Positions 9,645 through 19,538 are shown, numbered from the stretch's first letter. The stretch is 64,000 nt of DNA from CAYYKK01 sp046351395 (GCA_046351395.1 JAXLYP010000007.1:1-64000); one strand, 5' to 3'. Numbers and translations: made by a program. The notes: generated by a model from the sequence alone, not told the origin.

Positions 9645-10027
9645 TTCTTCACCACGGCACCTTTTAGGTCAAAACCCGCCGTGTACCCGAATCGCCATGA
9701 GCGTCGGCCCGCCCGACACTACTCCGCGGGTCAGACAACCTTCCGCTCATGACGACACGCCAAACCCAACCGTCCCTAGGCGTCCCACGCTCTGACGCGA
9801 CCACAGGCGTCGCGCCCGCGGAATGGCGGCACTTGGGTACGCGTCCCCAGATGCCGCCCTCCACACGCGACCGTCCCCTTGGCAAGGGGCGCGCCGCTCA
9901 CAAGAGGCCCTGATTTCAAGCGGTTCGCGCCTCGACGGGTTGGCGGACTGGCGGATTCGACCGGCGGTCGCCACCCCGGCGGCCCGCCACGGCGCCCCTA
10001 CTGCAGTCCCATTGGACCGGCGCACCC

Positions 10028-10753
10028 TCAATCAAGCACTCTGGCCTTCGCCAGCCTGACCAACCCGTCGAGCGCGCTCTCGGGGATCTCGTGCTGACCA
10101 CCGTGCGGGACGAAGTCGACCGTTGCGCCTGCCTTCGAGAGCAAATCGCGGAGCGCCTCTGCGCCAACGAAGGGCAAGATCGGATCGCGCCTCCCATGCG
10201 TCACCAGCGCGTGGATCTTCGGCCCGCTCCGTGCGGCGGCCTCGATCCAGCGCTCCTCGGAGAGCACCGTCCCTGAGAGCACCGCGAGCCCTGCGAACGG
10301 CCGATCGAACGCGTGGAGCGCGACCTCCGTGGCGAGCATCGCGCCCTGCGAGAATCCGCCGATGATCGTCTTGTCGCGCCGCAACCCGTGCGACGCCTCG
10401 AGCGCATCGAGCATCGAGAGCAGCTCCCCTCGCGCCTTGCCGAGGCGGGGCGGCGTCTCCTTCGCGAGCTCTTGCACCGCTCCGCGCTGTTGCGCCGCCA
10501 TCATTCGCTCCATGTCGATCTCCCACCAAGCGCGCGCCGCGCCGCCGAACATCGTGGAGAGATCGAGCGGCGCTTCAGGGAAGAACCACCGAACGTTCCT
10601 TCCGACGTCGACCACGCGCGCCAGGCTCACGAGATCGTCTCCGCTCGCGCCGAACCCATGACAGAGCACGATCGCTGGACCATCGCCCCCGCCGTCTCGA
10701 TCGGCCCCGCCCACCGCGACGACGCCGAGGTCGCCAGCCTTCAACTTCTTCAT
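10028..10753 (-). CDS. Phospholipase/carboxylesterase family alpha/beta hydrolase
   Basis: A 241-residue hydrolase of the acyl-protein-thioesterase/carboxylesterase type (YpfH-like). Visible landmarks are LCHGFGASGDD near the N-terminus, the nucleophile elbow GGFSQGAM, the acid in THGRRDPILPF and the His in PHGGQHEIPE. Length fits the family (about 220-240). There is no signal peptide, so it is cytoplasmic. It is transcribed divergently from the lipoprotein esterase at 10999, with 245 bases between the two starts. Substrate unknown. Confidence 0.85.
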   Translation of the reverse strand: MKKLKAGDLGVVAVGGADRDGGGDGPAIVLCHGFGASGDDLVSLARVVDVGRNVRWFFPEAPLDLSTMFGGAARAWWEIDMERMMAAQQRGAVQELAKETPPRLGKARGELLSMLDALEASHGLRRDKTIIGGFSQGAMLATEVALHAFDRPFAGLAVLSGTVLSEERWIEAAARSGPKIHALVTHGRRDPILPFVGAEALRDLLSKAGATVDFVPHGGQHEIPESALDGLVRLAKARVLD

Positions 10754-10998
10754 GACGACGCTTCTAGCCCGCGTTTGCGACCGAGCGGCGAGTTATCGAA
10801 CACCTTCGCTGCGGACTCTCGACGTCGAGCGCCGTCGCAGAGGTCCGCTCCCCCTCCGCGCGAGCCGAGGCCAAACGACCCTCGCTTTCCCTGCGCCCTC
10901 TTCGAGTCTCACGGCGGTCTCTCACGGAGGGGGCTCAGGGGTGAGCGGTCGAAGGTCTCCCCCTTGCTCCGTCGCGGGCGGTCGGGCCAGGATGCGAC

Positions 10999-11907
10999 AT
11001 GTTCCGGCGACACCTCCTTCGGGGACTCGGGCTCACGGCGCTCGCGGCGGCGGGCTGCTCGTCGCCCAAGGAGGCAGCGCGCGGGGCTCTCGCGAAGGGC
11101 GGGTGGCGCGACGTCCAATTCGAACCATCCCCCGACCAGCCGGACGGGCAGCGCGCGCTCGTCCTCACGGGCGCCGAACCGCCACCGCCGATCGTCGTCG
11201 CGCTGCACGGACGCGGCGAGGCGGGGAGGGGCCTCGCCGCGGGGGCGCGCGGCTGGCGCGACGACTATGCGCTCGATGCGATGATCGCCCGCTTCGCCGC
11301 GGGGGCCATCACGCGGGACGACGTCTTTGGTTGGCTCGATGCGGCGCGCGTGGAGACCATCAATCGCTCGCTCTCCGCGCGCGCGTTTCGAGGGCTCGCG
11401 ATCGTCACCCCTTATTGCCCAGTGCCGAGCGGGTCGGGCGAATCGGCCTACGAGCCCTTCGGGAGGTTCGTCACGAGCGACCTGCTCGAGCGTGCTCGCC
11501 GCGAGCTTGGCGTCGAGTCGAGCGCACGCGCGTCGACAGGCATCGATGGCGTGAGCATGGGCGGCCGCTACGCGCTCGAGATTGGCTTCGGTTTTTCCGA
11601 GGTGTTCGGCGCTGTCGGTGCACTCCAACCTGCGATTCGCGAGTCCGAGGCAGAGCGCTTCGCCGACCTCGCTGTCGCCGCCGCGAAGAAGAGCGGCCCC
11701 CAATCGATACGCCTCGTGACGAGCGGAGAGGATCCGTTCCTCGAGCCCACACGCGCGCTCGCCCGCGAACTCACGAGTCGAAGCATCGCATGTCAGCTCC
11801 TCGTGACCGGCGGTCCTCACGACTACGCGTGGAACAAAGGCCCTGGCGCAGCGGAGCTCCTGGTCTTCCACGAGCGCGTGCTCCGAGGGCTACCCCTCGC
11901 GGAGTGA
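10999..11907 (+). CDS. Lipoprotein alpha/beta hydrolase (esterase-like)
   Basis: 302 residues. The N-terminus MFRRHLLRGLGLTALAAAGC is a lipoprotein signal with Cys 20 as the predicted lipidated residue. The body is an alpha/beta hydrolase: VALHGRGEAG (oxyanion loop), GVSMGGRYAL (Ser nucleophile elbow), SGEDPFLEP (acid) and GGPHDYAWNK (His). It resembles secreted esterase/PHB-depolymerase-type enzymes attached to the membrane. Being divergent from a second, cytoplasmic esterase suggests a shared regulatory region at 10754-10998, but no operator was recognised. Confidence 0.8.
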   Translation: MFRRHLLRGLGLTALAAAGCSSPKEAARGALAKGGWRDVQFEPSPDQPDGQRALVLTGAEPPPPIVVALHGRGEAGRGLAAGARGWRDDYALDAMIARFAAGAITRDDVFGWLDAARVETINRSLSARAFRGLAIVTPYCPVPSGSGESAYEPFGRFVTSDLLERARRELGVESSARASTGIDGVSMGGRYALEIGFGFSEVFGAVGALQPAIRESEAERFADLAVAAAKKSGPQSIRLVTSGEDPFLEPTRALARELTSRSIACQLLVTGGPHDYAWNKGPGAAELLVFHERVLRGLPLAE

Positions 11908-11940
11908 TTCCTTTTCGGTGAGCGCACGCTCGAGGTGGGA

Positions 11941-12465
11941 TCAGTTCGCGCCCGTCGGGACGGGCGGCGACGCATAGAGCTTCCTGAAACCCACGCCGAG
12001 GACTTTCCCTTCGTCGTCGCCCACGAGCGCGCCATACCGGCATTTCTCGAGCAGAGTTCCCTCGCAGATGTGCCCGTCCCCTCGATCGAACCACACTCGC
12101 TGGTGCTCCTCGAGTCGAGCGAACGCCTCGATGGCCGGCCGCAACGCGGCGAGCTCCACCGGTGCCTCGCCCGTGTGGAGGTGCAGCAGCGAGCGGAGCG
12201 TGCGCTTCACCATCCCGCGCGTGAGGTACACGTCCGCGTCGAGCGGCCCAAGAGCGAGCACGACGCCGAGGCGCGTCGGCGCGGCGGCGGGGCTATCGGG
12301 GGCGTCCCCCGCGAACGACACGATCGACCCGATCGGCAGCGCATCGTCCACGTCGACGTCCGACGTCATCCGCCCGCCCAGCCTCGAGCGCATCGCCGAG
12401 AGCGTCGGCAGGCCCACCGAGTCGAGGAGTTTGTCGGTCACCGGGAGCGAGACACGTCGAGCCAC
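11941..12465 (-). CDS. Uncharacterised 174-residue protein
   Basis: I chose the GTG at 12465, which follows two bases after the stop of the VanW gene; the next in-frame ATG would lose about 25 residues that read smoothly. The C-terminal third, with RVWFDRGDGHICEGTLLEKC and FRKLY, looks like a small beta-barrel, perhaps SH3/KOW-like. No signal peptide or membrane segment. The tight spacing places it in an operon with the VanW gene. I do not recognise the family. Confidence 0.6.
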   Translation of the reverse strand: MARRVSLPVTDKLLDSVGLPTLSAMRSRLGGRMTSDVDVDDALPIGSIVSFAGDAPDSPAAAPTRLGVVLALGPLDADVYLTRGMVKRTLRSLLHLHTGEAPVELAALRPAIEAFARLEEHQRVWFDRGDGHICEGTLLEKCRYGALVGDDEGKVLGVGFRKLYASPPVPTGAN

Positions 12466-12467
12466 GA

Positions 12468-13859
12468 TCAGCCGCTCGGTACGGCGCCCTCGGCGCCCGG
12501 GAGGGGCGGGAGCGTCTTCACGTCGAACTTCGGGTTCACGATCACGATCTCCTGCGTCGGCGGGTAGATGTCCAGCGACTCCTCGACCGTCACGCTGCCG
12601 TCCGACCGCTTCTTGGACGTCTTCACCCGCTTGACGCTCATCCCGTTCTTCCCACGCTGCTTCACCCGCGTCTCGCCGTCGGGCAGGAACGACGAGCGCT
12701 CCACCTTGCGCGTGTACTTGAAGACGCTGGCCGTCGCCGTCGCCAGATCCACGTCCACGGGCTTGTCGTGCCCCAAGATCTCGAAGCGCAGCAGCCCCTT
12801 CTCGAGCTTCGCGTGAAGCAGCACGGGGAACTCGAACGGGTTCTTGATCCTTAGATCCAGCACCGGGAAGGACACCGTCGCGTCGAGCCCGGCGCGAATG
12901 TAGCCGCTCGGCCGTGAATGGTTGCGCCGCTCGACCACCTCGAGGCCTCCAAAGAGCGCAGCCGCGTGCAGCGTGCTCGCGACCTGACACGCTCCGCCTC
13001 CGACGCCCGCGCGGATCTCCCCCTTGTAGATCTCCGGCGCGAGCGCGAACCCGTTTTGGATGCTCCGTGGGCCGACCTCCTCGTTGTACGAGACCTCGTC
13101 GCCCGGCATGAGGAGGATCCCGTCGAGCAGGCTCGTCGCGCGCGCGATGTTCTGATCTCGCCCGGGTGGGCCCCCGAAGCGCGTCTCGAACGAGCCGAGC
13201 ACGACGCTCAGATCCGCCTTCTCGATCGCCTCCGCGGTCGCCCTCGGGTGCACCAGGTAGGGCGCCGCATCGATCTCCGCCTCGCCCGCGTAGATCGCCG
13301 TGAGCGCCCGCTCCGTCGCCGCGAACGCGTCGAGGTAACGACCATCTTCGTGCGGCTCGACCTCGCCCGTCTCCAGGTGCTTTCGCGCGGCAGAAGGGCT
13401 CTCGTCGAGCTCCTCTTTCCGCGCCGCGAACCGCTCGCTGAACGCCCTCGCGTCGATCTGGATCGGCAGGTGCACGTCGAACTCGCCCGCCGCGGCGCGC
13501 TTCGACTCCATGTACTTGTCGTACGCGTCCCCCGTGTGCCCGAGCTTCATCACCTCGGCGACGACCCAGTCCACGTCCGCCGTGGCCCCTAGCTCGCGCC
13601 CGGTGGCCGTGAACAGCGTCGCGCCGTCGTAGCGGACGTCGATCTTTCGATCGAGGTACGAGGCCGCGAGCTCCTCCACGAACGCGCGCACGTCTCGATC
13701 GGGCGGCACGTCCACGCCCTGCACGCGCACGCCGCGCGCCGCCCGGTCCGGCGCCGGTACCGTCCTCTCGTACGTCCGCCGGGCGAGCTCTCCCGCCAAA
13801 CCCGCACTGGTGAGGCTCAACCCCACGAACGACAAGGCAAGGACGCGGCGCAAGTTCAT
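12468..13859 (-). CDS. VanW family protein
   Basis: 463 residues with an N-terminal signal or anchor (MNLRRVLALSFVGLSLTSAG). An N-terminal region resembling a peptidoglycan-binding-4 type repeat is followed by a clear VanW domain: RATSLLDGILLMPGDEVSYN, GGGACQVASTL, a HSRPSGYIRAGLDATV segment and LRIKNPFEFPVLL. VanW proteins occur in some glycopeptide-resistance clusters and widely in envelope contexts; their biochemical activity is not established. No vancomycin-resistance genes lie nearby, so a cell-wall-associated role is more likely. Followed two bases later by the unknown gene at 11941. Confidence 0.85.
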   Translation of the reverse strand: MNLRRVLALSFVGLSLTSAGLAGELARRTYERTVPAPDRAARGVRVQGVDVPPDRDVRAFVEELAASYLDRKIDVRYDGATLFTATGRELGATADVDWVVAEVMKLGHTGDAYDKYMESKRAAAGEFDVHLPIQIDARAFSERFAARKEELDESPSAARKHLETGEVEPHEDGRYLDAFAATERALTAIYAGEAEIDAAPYLVHPRATAEAIEKADLSVVLGSFETRFGGPPGRDQNIARATSLLDGILLMPGDEVSYNEEVGPRSIQNGFALAPEIYKGEIRAGVGGGACQVASTLHAAALFGGLEVVERRNHSRPSGYIRAGLDATVSFPVLDLRIKNPFEFPVLLHAKLEKGLLRFEILGHDKPVDVDLATATASVFKYTRKVERSSFLPDGETRVKQRGKNGMSVKRVKTSKKRSDGSVTVEESLDIYPPTQEIVIVNPKFDVKTLPPLPGAEGAVPSG

Positions 13860-13922
13860 CGGATGGCTTCAGGCGCTCTCAACGCCCGCGCCCTCATCGT
13901 ACATCCCAAGACGGAGCGCAGC

Positions 13923-14816
13923 CTACTTGCCGATGGCCTGGCGGTGGACCCAGCCCTTGATCTTGCCGGACTCGATCTCGTACCAGTCCTTGTCTTGGCG
14001 CAGGATCTTCACGTGAGTGCCCTGGGGCAGCTTCGTGATCTGCTTACCCTTCTCGCGCTCCGGCTTGTCCCGCACGATCGCCTTCGAAACGACGACCGTC
14101 GCGTTGCCGAGCTCGTTCTTGTCGCCGCTCGGGTCGGTCGTGTCCTTCGGATCCTCCGGGCTCACGCCCGGGGGGTAGAAGCTGAGCTTGTACTCGACCC
14201 GGTACGTCGTGTGCGTGTGCGGGATCTTGTCGAGCTCCACGCCCTTCAGCTCGTCCTGCGTGCACTTCAGCAGGCCGCGCGACGCCATCGTGCCGAACGT
14301 CGACTTGACCTTGCCCTCCGACACCGTGATCGTGGGCTTCTTCTCGTCGAAGTTCACGTTCAGCGAGACCGAGTAGTCCCCCTTCTGACCGATCGCGAAC
14401 GCGCAGTCGCCCACCGCCGCGAGCTTGTCGGACACGTACCGGTCGAACGCGAACGGCCCGCAGTCGCTCACGTTCTCCTTCTTCTTGTTCACGCAGCCGA
14501 CGACCTGCCCCGGCGAGACGATCACCGTCTCCTTGTTCGTCACCTTCGGGGGCTCGTCCCCGACGTCCGCGACGTCCGGCGTGCTCGGCTGTGGCGCAGC
14601 GGCCGACGCGCTCGCGCTCGCGTTCGCGGTCTGCGCCGCGACGACCCGTGACTCGCTCTCCGGCGGCGTCGGCCCGACCTTGTAATTCAGCAGGCGGGGC
14701 CAGAGGACACCGACCGCGAACCCGACGACGGCGATGATGCCGACCTTGGAGCTGATCGCGCGATCCTCGGACGGAGCCGGGATCTTGACGGTGAGCGGTG
14801 CATCTTCCTTCGCCAC
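13923..14816 (-). CDS. Membrane-anchored protein with bacterial SH3 domain
   Basis: 297 residues from the GTG at 14816, which has GGAGG eight bases upstream. Residues about 20-40 form one transmembrane segment (ISSKVGIIAVVGFAVGVLWP), followed by an Ala/Ser/Pro linker and a Cys-containing middle domain. The C-terminal SH3b domain starts at ATVVVSKAIVRDKPE and ends GWVHRQAIG, the pattern used to bind peptidoglycan. It lies 65 bases after the DUF4340 gene and may belong to the same transcript. Its role with the ABC module is inferred from position only. Confidence 0.7.
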   Translation of the reverse strand: MAKEDAPLTVKIPAPSEDRAISSKVGIIAVVGFAVGVLWPRLLNYKVGPTPPESESRVVAAQTANASASASAAAPQPSTPDVADVGDEPPKVTNKETVIVSPGQVVGCVNKKKENVSDCGPFAFDRYVSDKLAAVGDCAFAIGQKGDYSVSLNVNFDEKKPTITVSEGKVKSTFGTMASRGLLKCTQDELKGVELDKIPHTHTTYRVEYKLSFYPPGVSPEDPKDTTDPSGDKNELGNATVVVSKAIVRDKPEREKGKQITKLPQGTHVKILRQDKDWYEIESGKIKGWVHRQAIGK

Positions 14817-14881
14817 GGTTGGCCCTCCGTTAGCACGAGAACGCCGACCCCGGAAGAAACCGTCCTTGCCCCCGCGCCGAC

Positions 14882-17164
14882 CTACTTGGACGATGCTTCC
14901 AGCGCGTCGAGGAGCTGCCGCACCACCGACTGCGGCACCGCGTACGTCGCGTCGACGCCGCTCCTCCGCGCGTAGTGGATGCTCGTGCGCTCGAACATGT
15001 CCCCCGCGCCGATCGCGATCGTGTACTCCCCGCCCGCGCTCTTCACGGCGATCGTCATGACGGGCGCCTTCAGCCCCTGGTGATCCTCCGGCGGTCCGAC
15101 CGTCACCGCCGCGATCGGGAGCAGATCCTCGAGCGCGGCTCCGACCGTCGCCGCCACCTGATTCGCGCTCGGCCCCGAGGACGTGGACTTCAGCTCCTTC
15201 CCCTCGCGGACGAGCTCGATCACCTTCCCGTCGTCCCCGTGAATCGAGATCTTCTCGGCCGTGTCGAGCGCGATGCGCAGCGTGGCCCGGCTCACGAGCC
15301 AACGGCTCGCGGCGTCCTCGAGCGCCTTCGGTACGATGAACACGCCCGGGCTCGTGTCGAGCGCGCCATAGCTGCCGTCGTCCGTCTTGCTCCCGATCGA
15401 CAGCTTCACGGTCCGCGCCTCGGCCTTCTCGCTCGCCGCGAGCTTCGCCGTGAGCGTCAACCGGGGCTCGGCGAGGCCGAACGACCCATCGTCCGCCTCC
15501 GCGATCCATCGGCTCGTCGTGAGCCTCGCGAGCGACTCGGCGAGCTCCCCGACGAGCCCATCATCCGCCAGGAGCCCTTTGCCCGTCGGCGCCAAGAGCT
15601 CCCAGCTCGACTCCTTGCGCCTCACCGACTGCGTCTTCCCCGGGGAAGTGACCTCGAGCGCCGTGACTCGCTCCGCTCGCTCGCCCAAGATCTCGAGCCC
15701 GCGAACCAGGAGATCGTTCGCGGCGAACGTGTGGAGGGCGCTGCACGGCACGATCAGCTTCCGCTCATCCTCCGCGCGTACGGCGATGCACTGGCCGCCC
15801 TTCTCGGCCGGTCGGTAGAGCGACACCTCCTCCTCGCGTCGGGCCTCCTTTCCATCCGGCGTCAGCCCGCCCTCCGAGAGCACGCGGATCTTGATCGGCT
15901 CGCCGCTCGTCGCTGCGTCCCCGAGCTCTCCGCGCGCGAGCAGCATCTCGCCGAGGAGCGCGTTGCCCCGATCCCCATCCACGACCTTGTCCGCGGGGGC
16001 GCGCATCTTGAACCCGTTCCCACTCCGCGCGATCTCGAGCCGCTTGTCCCCGTCGACCACCTTCACCTCGACGACCTCGTCGAGCGCGGTGCCGAGGACG
16101 TGCGTGTCTTCGAACGCCTCCTTCGGCCGCGTAAACGCCTCGAGCAGCCCCTGAGGGACGCAGATCGCGAGGCGCGAAGGCTCCCTCCTGACCGCCACGA
16201 TCTGCCCCGCCTTCGACGGGCACTCGCCGCCGAGCGCCATCACCACGCGGTCCCCCTCGCGCGGCACGAGCGTCACGGTCACGCGCGGGGTCGACGCCGC
16301 CTCCGCTTCGGCGTCCGTGAGGACGGCCTCCGCGCGCATCCGCGTGAACGTCGTGAACACGTGGTTCAGCACGTCCCCGTCCACGCGCACCCCACCGCCC
16401 GCGAACCGGAAGCCGCTGCCGCGCCCGCCGCTCCACGGCGCGCGCTCGAACGAGCGCTCACCGCCCTCGCCCTCGAGCTTGATCGACACGAGATCCGTCG
16501 AGAAATACGGCACGAACCGCGTCGATCGAAGATCGTCCGCGCTCGGCGCGAGCGTCTTCGCGAGCATCGGTGAAATCGTGAACACGCGCTCGCCCACGCT
16601 CGCGTAGACCTCCGTGTCCCCCGCGCCCGAGGCACCGATCGCGAGGTGGAACGTGAGATCGCCCATCGCGACGTCGACCGTCTCGACCGGCGCGTCCAAC
16701 CCGAACTGCTTCCGGTCGACGCTCTCCTTCGGCACCTCGCGGCGTGCCTCGGCGTACTGCAGGCTCGAGAGCAGCTTGTCGATCGCCTGATCATCCCCCG
16801 TGAAGAGCGTCCCGTTCAGGCGGACGTCCCAGGACTTCCCGCCGTTCTTCGCGGGCTTGCTCACGAGCTCGATCGTGTCGTCCCCGCGCTTCATCGTCAC
16901 CCCGGTGAGGTCGTTCTCGCGCCACGCGGGGAACACCATCTTCTTCCGGGCGTCCGCCTCGTTGCTCGTGACGTTCTTCTTGTCGAACACGAAGAAGTAG
17001 AGCGTCGCCGCGATCGCCAGGGCCACGATCCCGAGGTTCAGCCAGTGCTTCCGCAGGAACCCCCGTGGTGCCGGCGCCTTCGGCCGCTCCGGCGGCGCGT
17101 CGGACGCCCGCTCCTCCTCCGTCTCCGGTTCGTCGCGCTCCGGCTCCTCCGTCGAGGTGCTCAC
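14882..17164 (-). CDS. DUF4340 domain membrane protein of Gld-like ABC module
   Basis: 760 residues starting at GTG 17164, which overlaps the upstream stop as GTGA. An acidic cytoplasmic tail precedes a transmembrane helix (LNLGIVALAIAATLYFFVF, about residues 38-57). The rest is a large periplasmic region with tandem DUF4340-like units, recognisable by repeats such as DRKQFGLDAP and DGSFGLAEP that mark the 'FGL' turns. DUF4340 proteins are typically encoded next to GldG-like proteins and ABC-2 permeases, as here. The module function in non-Bacteroidetes is unknown. Confidence 0.8.
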   Translation of the reverse strand: MSTSTEEPERDEPETEEERASDAPPERPKAPAPRGFLRKHWLNLGIVALAIAATLYFFVFDKKNVTSNEADARKKMVFPAWRENDLTGVTMKRGDDTIELVSKPAKNGGKSWDVRLNGTLFTGDDQAIDKLLSSLQYAEARREVPKESVDRKQFGLDAPVETVDVAMGDLTFHLAIGASGAGDTEVYASVGERVFTISPMLAKTLAPSADDLRSTRFVPYFSTDLVSIKLEGEGGERSFERAPWSGGRGSGFRFAGGGVRVDGDVLNHVFTTFTRMRAEAVLTDAEAEAASTPRVTVTLVPREGDRVVMALGGECPSKAGQIVAVRREPSRLAICVPQGLLEAFTRPKEAFEDTHVLGTALDEVVEVKVVDGDKRLEIARSGNGFKMRAPADKVVDGDRGNALLGEMLLARGELGDAATSGEPIKIRVLSEGGLTPDGKEARREEEVSLYRPAEKGGQCIAVRAEDERKLIVPCSALHTFAANDLLVRGLEILGERAERVTALEVTSPGKTQSVRRKESSWELLAPTGKGLLADDGLVGELAESLARLTTSRWIAEADDGSFGLAEPRLTLTAKLAASEKAEARTVKLSIGSKTDDGSYGALDTSPGVFIVPKALEDAASRWLVSRATLRIALDTAEKISIHGDDGKVIELVREGKELKSTSSGPSANQVAATVGAALEDLLPIAAVTVGPPEDHQGLKAPVMTIAVKSAGGEYTIAIGAGDMFERTSIHYARRSGVDATYAVPQSVVRQLLDALEASSK

Positions 17165-18807
17165 GACGGCTCCTCTTCCTTCGTCGGCCGCCGCCGCCGC
17201 AGGAGGAACGCGCCGATCCCCGCGAACGACGCGAGCACGGGGAGGAGGAACACGTACGTTCGGATCGACTTCAGGCTCTCCTCCGTCAGGCGCAGTCCCA
17301 TCGTCATCGTCGGCTTGCTCGGGATGTCGAGGAACGCGGTGTGCGCCGACGCCCACGTGATCGAGCTCTCGACGAACGCGGCCATGCCCTGGAACGCCGT
17401 CTCCCGCCAGTTCACCCCGAACATCGATCCGAGCGACGCGATCGTCACGATCCGCGCGCCGTGCTCGTCGGACGGGGAGACCTTCGCGCGCTCCGACGCC
17501 GTCGCGATCACGAGCGGTCCGGGCGCGTCCTTCGTCGTCGGCGTGTAGTTCTCGCGCGTGTTCGCCCACGCGAAGAAGTCCGAGACGCCGATCGCCTTCG
17601 GCGTCGTCTTGAGGAGCGGCATCGGCGTCGTGTCGTTGTGGAGATCGCCCAGGGACCCCGTGACGTTCACCGCGACATGGAGGTCCGCCCGCGCGAGGGA
17701 CGCCGTGACGGGGTGCGCCTGCATCTGGGTGAAGAACACGTCCCCGTAGCCCGTCGCCATCCGCGCCTCCGCGTCCCGCTCGAGGATGAAGTTGTCGTTC
17801 AGCTTCACGCCCGCGAGCGCGAACACCCCGCCGAGCCCGACGTCGATGTACCCCTGGTTCTGATCGGCGGGGATCGGGCCCGCCACGAGCAGCGCGTCGC
17901 CCCCCTTCTCGATGAACCGCTCGATCTCCTTCGCGTGCTCCTTCGGGACGCGCTCCGTGGGCCCCGCGACGATCAAGAAATTGCAGTCATGCAGGTGATC
18001 GCTCACGTGATCCGCCGCGCCCGCCGGATCCCCGAACACCGGCACGACCTCGAAGTTGTTCTTGCCGAGCCGGTCCTTCAAGTACGCGAGGCCCGTGTCC
18101 CCCGCCGCCTCGAGCTCCGGCTCGCCGTGGCCCTGCGTGACGCACGCCACCGTGCGCGTCTTGTCGAAAACGTTCCGGATCGCGCCCGTGATCGCCTGCT
18201 CGATGCGCGGGCTCGCCTGCATGTCGTCCCCCTGATCGAACGCTACGAGGTCCCTCGGCGACACGAAGAAATGCCGGTCGTCGTGCACGACGATCATCGA
18301 CGCGTCGACGCTCCCGAGATCGTACTGCTTTTGTATCGCGAGGAACTCCGCCGGTCGCTTGTCGGGATCCGCGTACTCGACCACGAGTTTGTCCGTCTCC
18401 GCGAGGTACGCGATGAGCGTCTCGTCGACCGGCGCCCGCATCGGATCGCTGTCGCCCATGAGGAGGATGAGCTTCACCGGCTCCCGCAGCCCGTGCAGCG
18501 TCTCGAGGCTCGCGGGGCTCAGCGTGAAGAGGCCCCCGCGCGTCACGTCCCAGCGCTTGTAGTGGCGCGCGGAGAGCACGCTCAGGATCACGGCGAGGAC
18601 GATCGCGCCCCCCACCCCCAGCGCCGCGACGAGCTTCGTGGACGCCTCGGTCGCCCGCTTCGGGGCCTCCGCCGCGGGCGCCTCCGCGCTCGGCTTCGCG
18701 CGCTTCGCCTTCGCGGGCGAGGGATCCTCCGGGACGTCGTCGAGCGCGTTGCGCTTCGGCGCGGCCTTCTTCTTCGGCTTCGCGCCGCGATCCGGCTTCA
18801 CCCCCAT
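17161..18807 (-). CDS. GldG-like ABC-module auxiliary protein
   Basis: 548 residues. A basic Lys/Ala/Pro-rich tail leads into a transmembrane helix (LVAALGVGGAIVLAVILSVL, near residue 55). The large periplasmic GldG-like domain follows (RGGLFTLSPASLETL, then KPTMTMGLRLTEESLKSIRT near the end), and a C-terminal transmembrane helix precedes the RRRRPTKEEEPS tail. This is the architecture of the GldG family and of other ABC-type auxiliary transport components. Its start overlaps the permease stop and its own stop overlaps the DUF4340 start, so all three are translationally coupled. Confidence 0.8.
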   Translation of the reverse strand: MGVKPDRGAKPKKKAAPKRNALDDVPEDPSPAKAKRAKPSAEAPAAEAPKRATEASTKLVAALGVGGAIVLAVILSVLSARHYKRWDVTRGGLFTLSPASLETLHGLREPVKLILLMGDSDPMRAPVDETLIAYLAETDKLVVEYADPDKRPAEFLAIQKQYDLGSVDASMIVVHDDRHFFVSPRDLVAFDQGDDMQASPRIEQAITGAIRNVFDKTRTVACVTQGHGEPELEAAGDTGLAYLKDRLGKNNFEVVPVFGDPAGAADHVSDHLHDCNFLIVAGPTERVPKEHAKEIERFIEKGGDALLVAGPIPADQNQGYIDVGLGGVFALAGVKLNDNFILERDAEARMATGYGDVFFTQMQAHPVTASLARADLHVAVNVTGSLGDLHNDTTPMPLLKTTPKAIGVSDFFAWANTRENYTPTTKDAPGPLVIATASERAKVSPSDEHGARIVTIASLGSMFGVNWRETAFQGMAAFVESSITWASAHTAFLDIPSKPTMTMGLRLTEESLKSIRTYVFLLPVLASFAGIGAFLLRRRRPTKEEEPS

Positions 18808-19538
18808 CGCCAGGACTCCACGGTTCGGACGGTGAAGAAGAGCGGCAGCACGACGAGCGTCGCGACGAACACCAGGCGCCGCGAGTCGATCACGCCGCGC
18901 GCGAACTCGTTCATCATCGACGAGATCGACACGTAGTGCCCCACGTCGTGCAGCGTGCCCGGATCGAGCGACTCGAGCATGCTCGCCGTGAAGAGCGCGA
19001 CGAGCGTCAGGCTCGAGATCAGCGCGGCGACGAGCTGGCTCGACGTGAGCGCGCTCGTCATGATCCCGATCGCGATGTACCCCATGCCCGTGAGGAAGAT
19101 CGCGAGGTAGGCGGTGAGCACCGTGCGCGCCTCCACCCCGCCGTAGCGCGACAGGATCCACGCGTACGCGAGCGTCGGCGCCCACATCACGAGGTACATG
19201 ATGAACGCGGCGCAGTACTTCGCGAGCACCACCGCGACGGGCGTGACCGGCGCCGTGAGCAGCGCCTCGATCGTCCCGCTCCGGCGCTCCTCCGAGAACG
19301 CGCGCATCGTGAGCAGGGGGCACAGGAGGAGGATCGGCAAGTAGTGCAGGATCGTCCCGCCCAGGAATAGCTGCAGCGGCCCCTGCTCGCTCACGCTGCC
19401 CTGCCCGGCGAAGCTCGAGACGAGCAGCATGAAGTGGAACCCCTGGTAGAACAGGAAGAGGGCGATCAGCACCCACGCGAGGGGCGTCACGAACAGGGAG
19501 AAGAGCTCCCGCTTCAGGATCGGGACGAAGCCCCTCAT
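18798..19538 (-). CDS. ABC-2 type permease (GldF-like)
   Basis: 246 residues with six predicted transmembrane segments and the ABC-2 permease hallmark around LLTMRAFSEERRSGTIEALL, typical of GldF/NosY-like permeases. ATG 19538 (MRGFVPILKREL) overlaps the end of the ATPase gene by four bases. It would form the channel for the ATPase encoded upstream. The transported substrate is unknown. Confidence 0.9.
   Translation of the reverse strand: MRGFVPILKRELFSLFVTPLAWVLIALFLFYQGFHFMLLVSSFAGQGSVSEQGPLQLFLGGTILHYLPILLLCPLLTMRAFSEERRSGTIEALLTAPVTPVAVVLAKYCAAFIMYLVMWAPTLAYAWILSRYGGVEARTVLTAYLAIFLTGMGYIAIGIMTSALTSSQLVAALISSLTLVALFTASMLESLDPGTLHDVGHYVSISSMMNEFARGVIDSRRLVFVATLVVLPLFFTVRTVESWRWG

Larger units (their letters stand above)
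9498..10027. other. Non-coding gap between convergent genes, with hairpins
   Basis: 530 bases between the sigma54-activator gene and the convergent esterase gene, with no credible ORF. The region is less GC-rich than the flanking genes. It holds a 7-bp stem (GGAGTGG/CCACTCC, 9540-9556) just after the activator gene and two copies of the palindrome-like GCTGCACGAGGCAGC. Nothing else was recognised. Confidence 0.6.

Noticed and set aside
12468..13859. Vancomycin resistance determinant
   Set aside because: VanW homologues are widespread without resistance; no vanH, vanA or vanX-like gene is in the neighbourhood.
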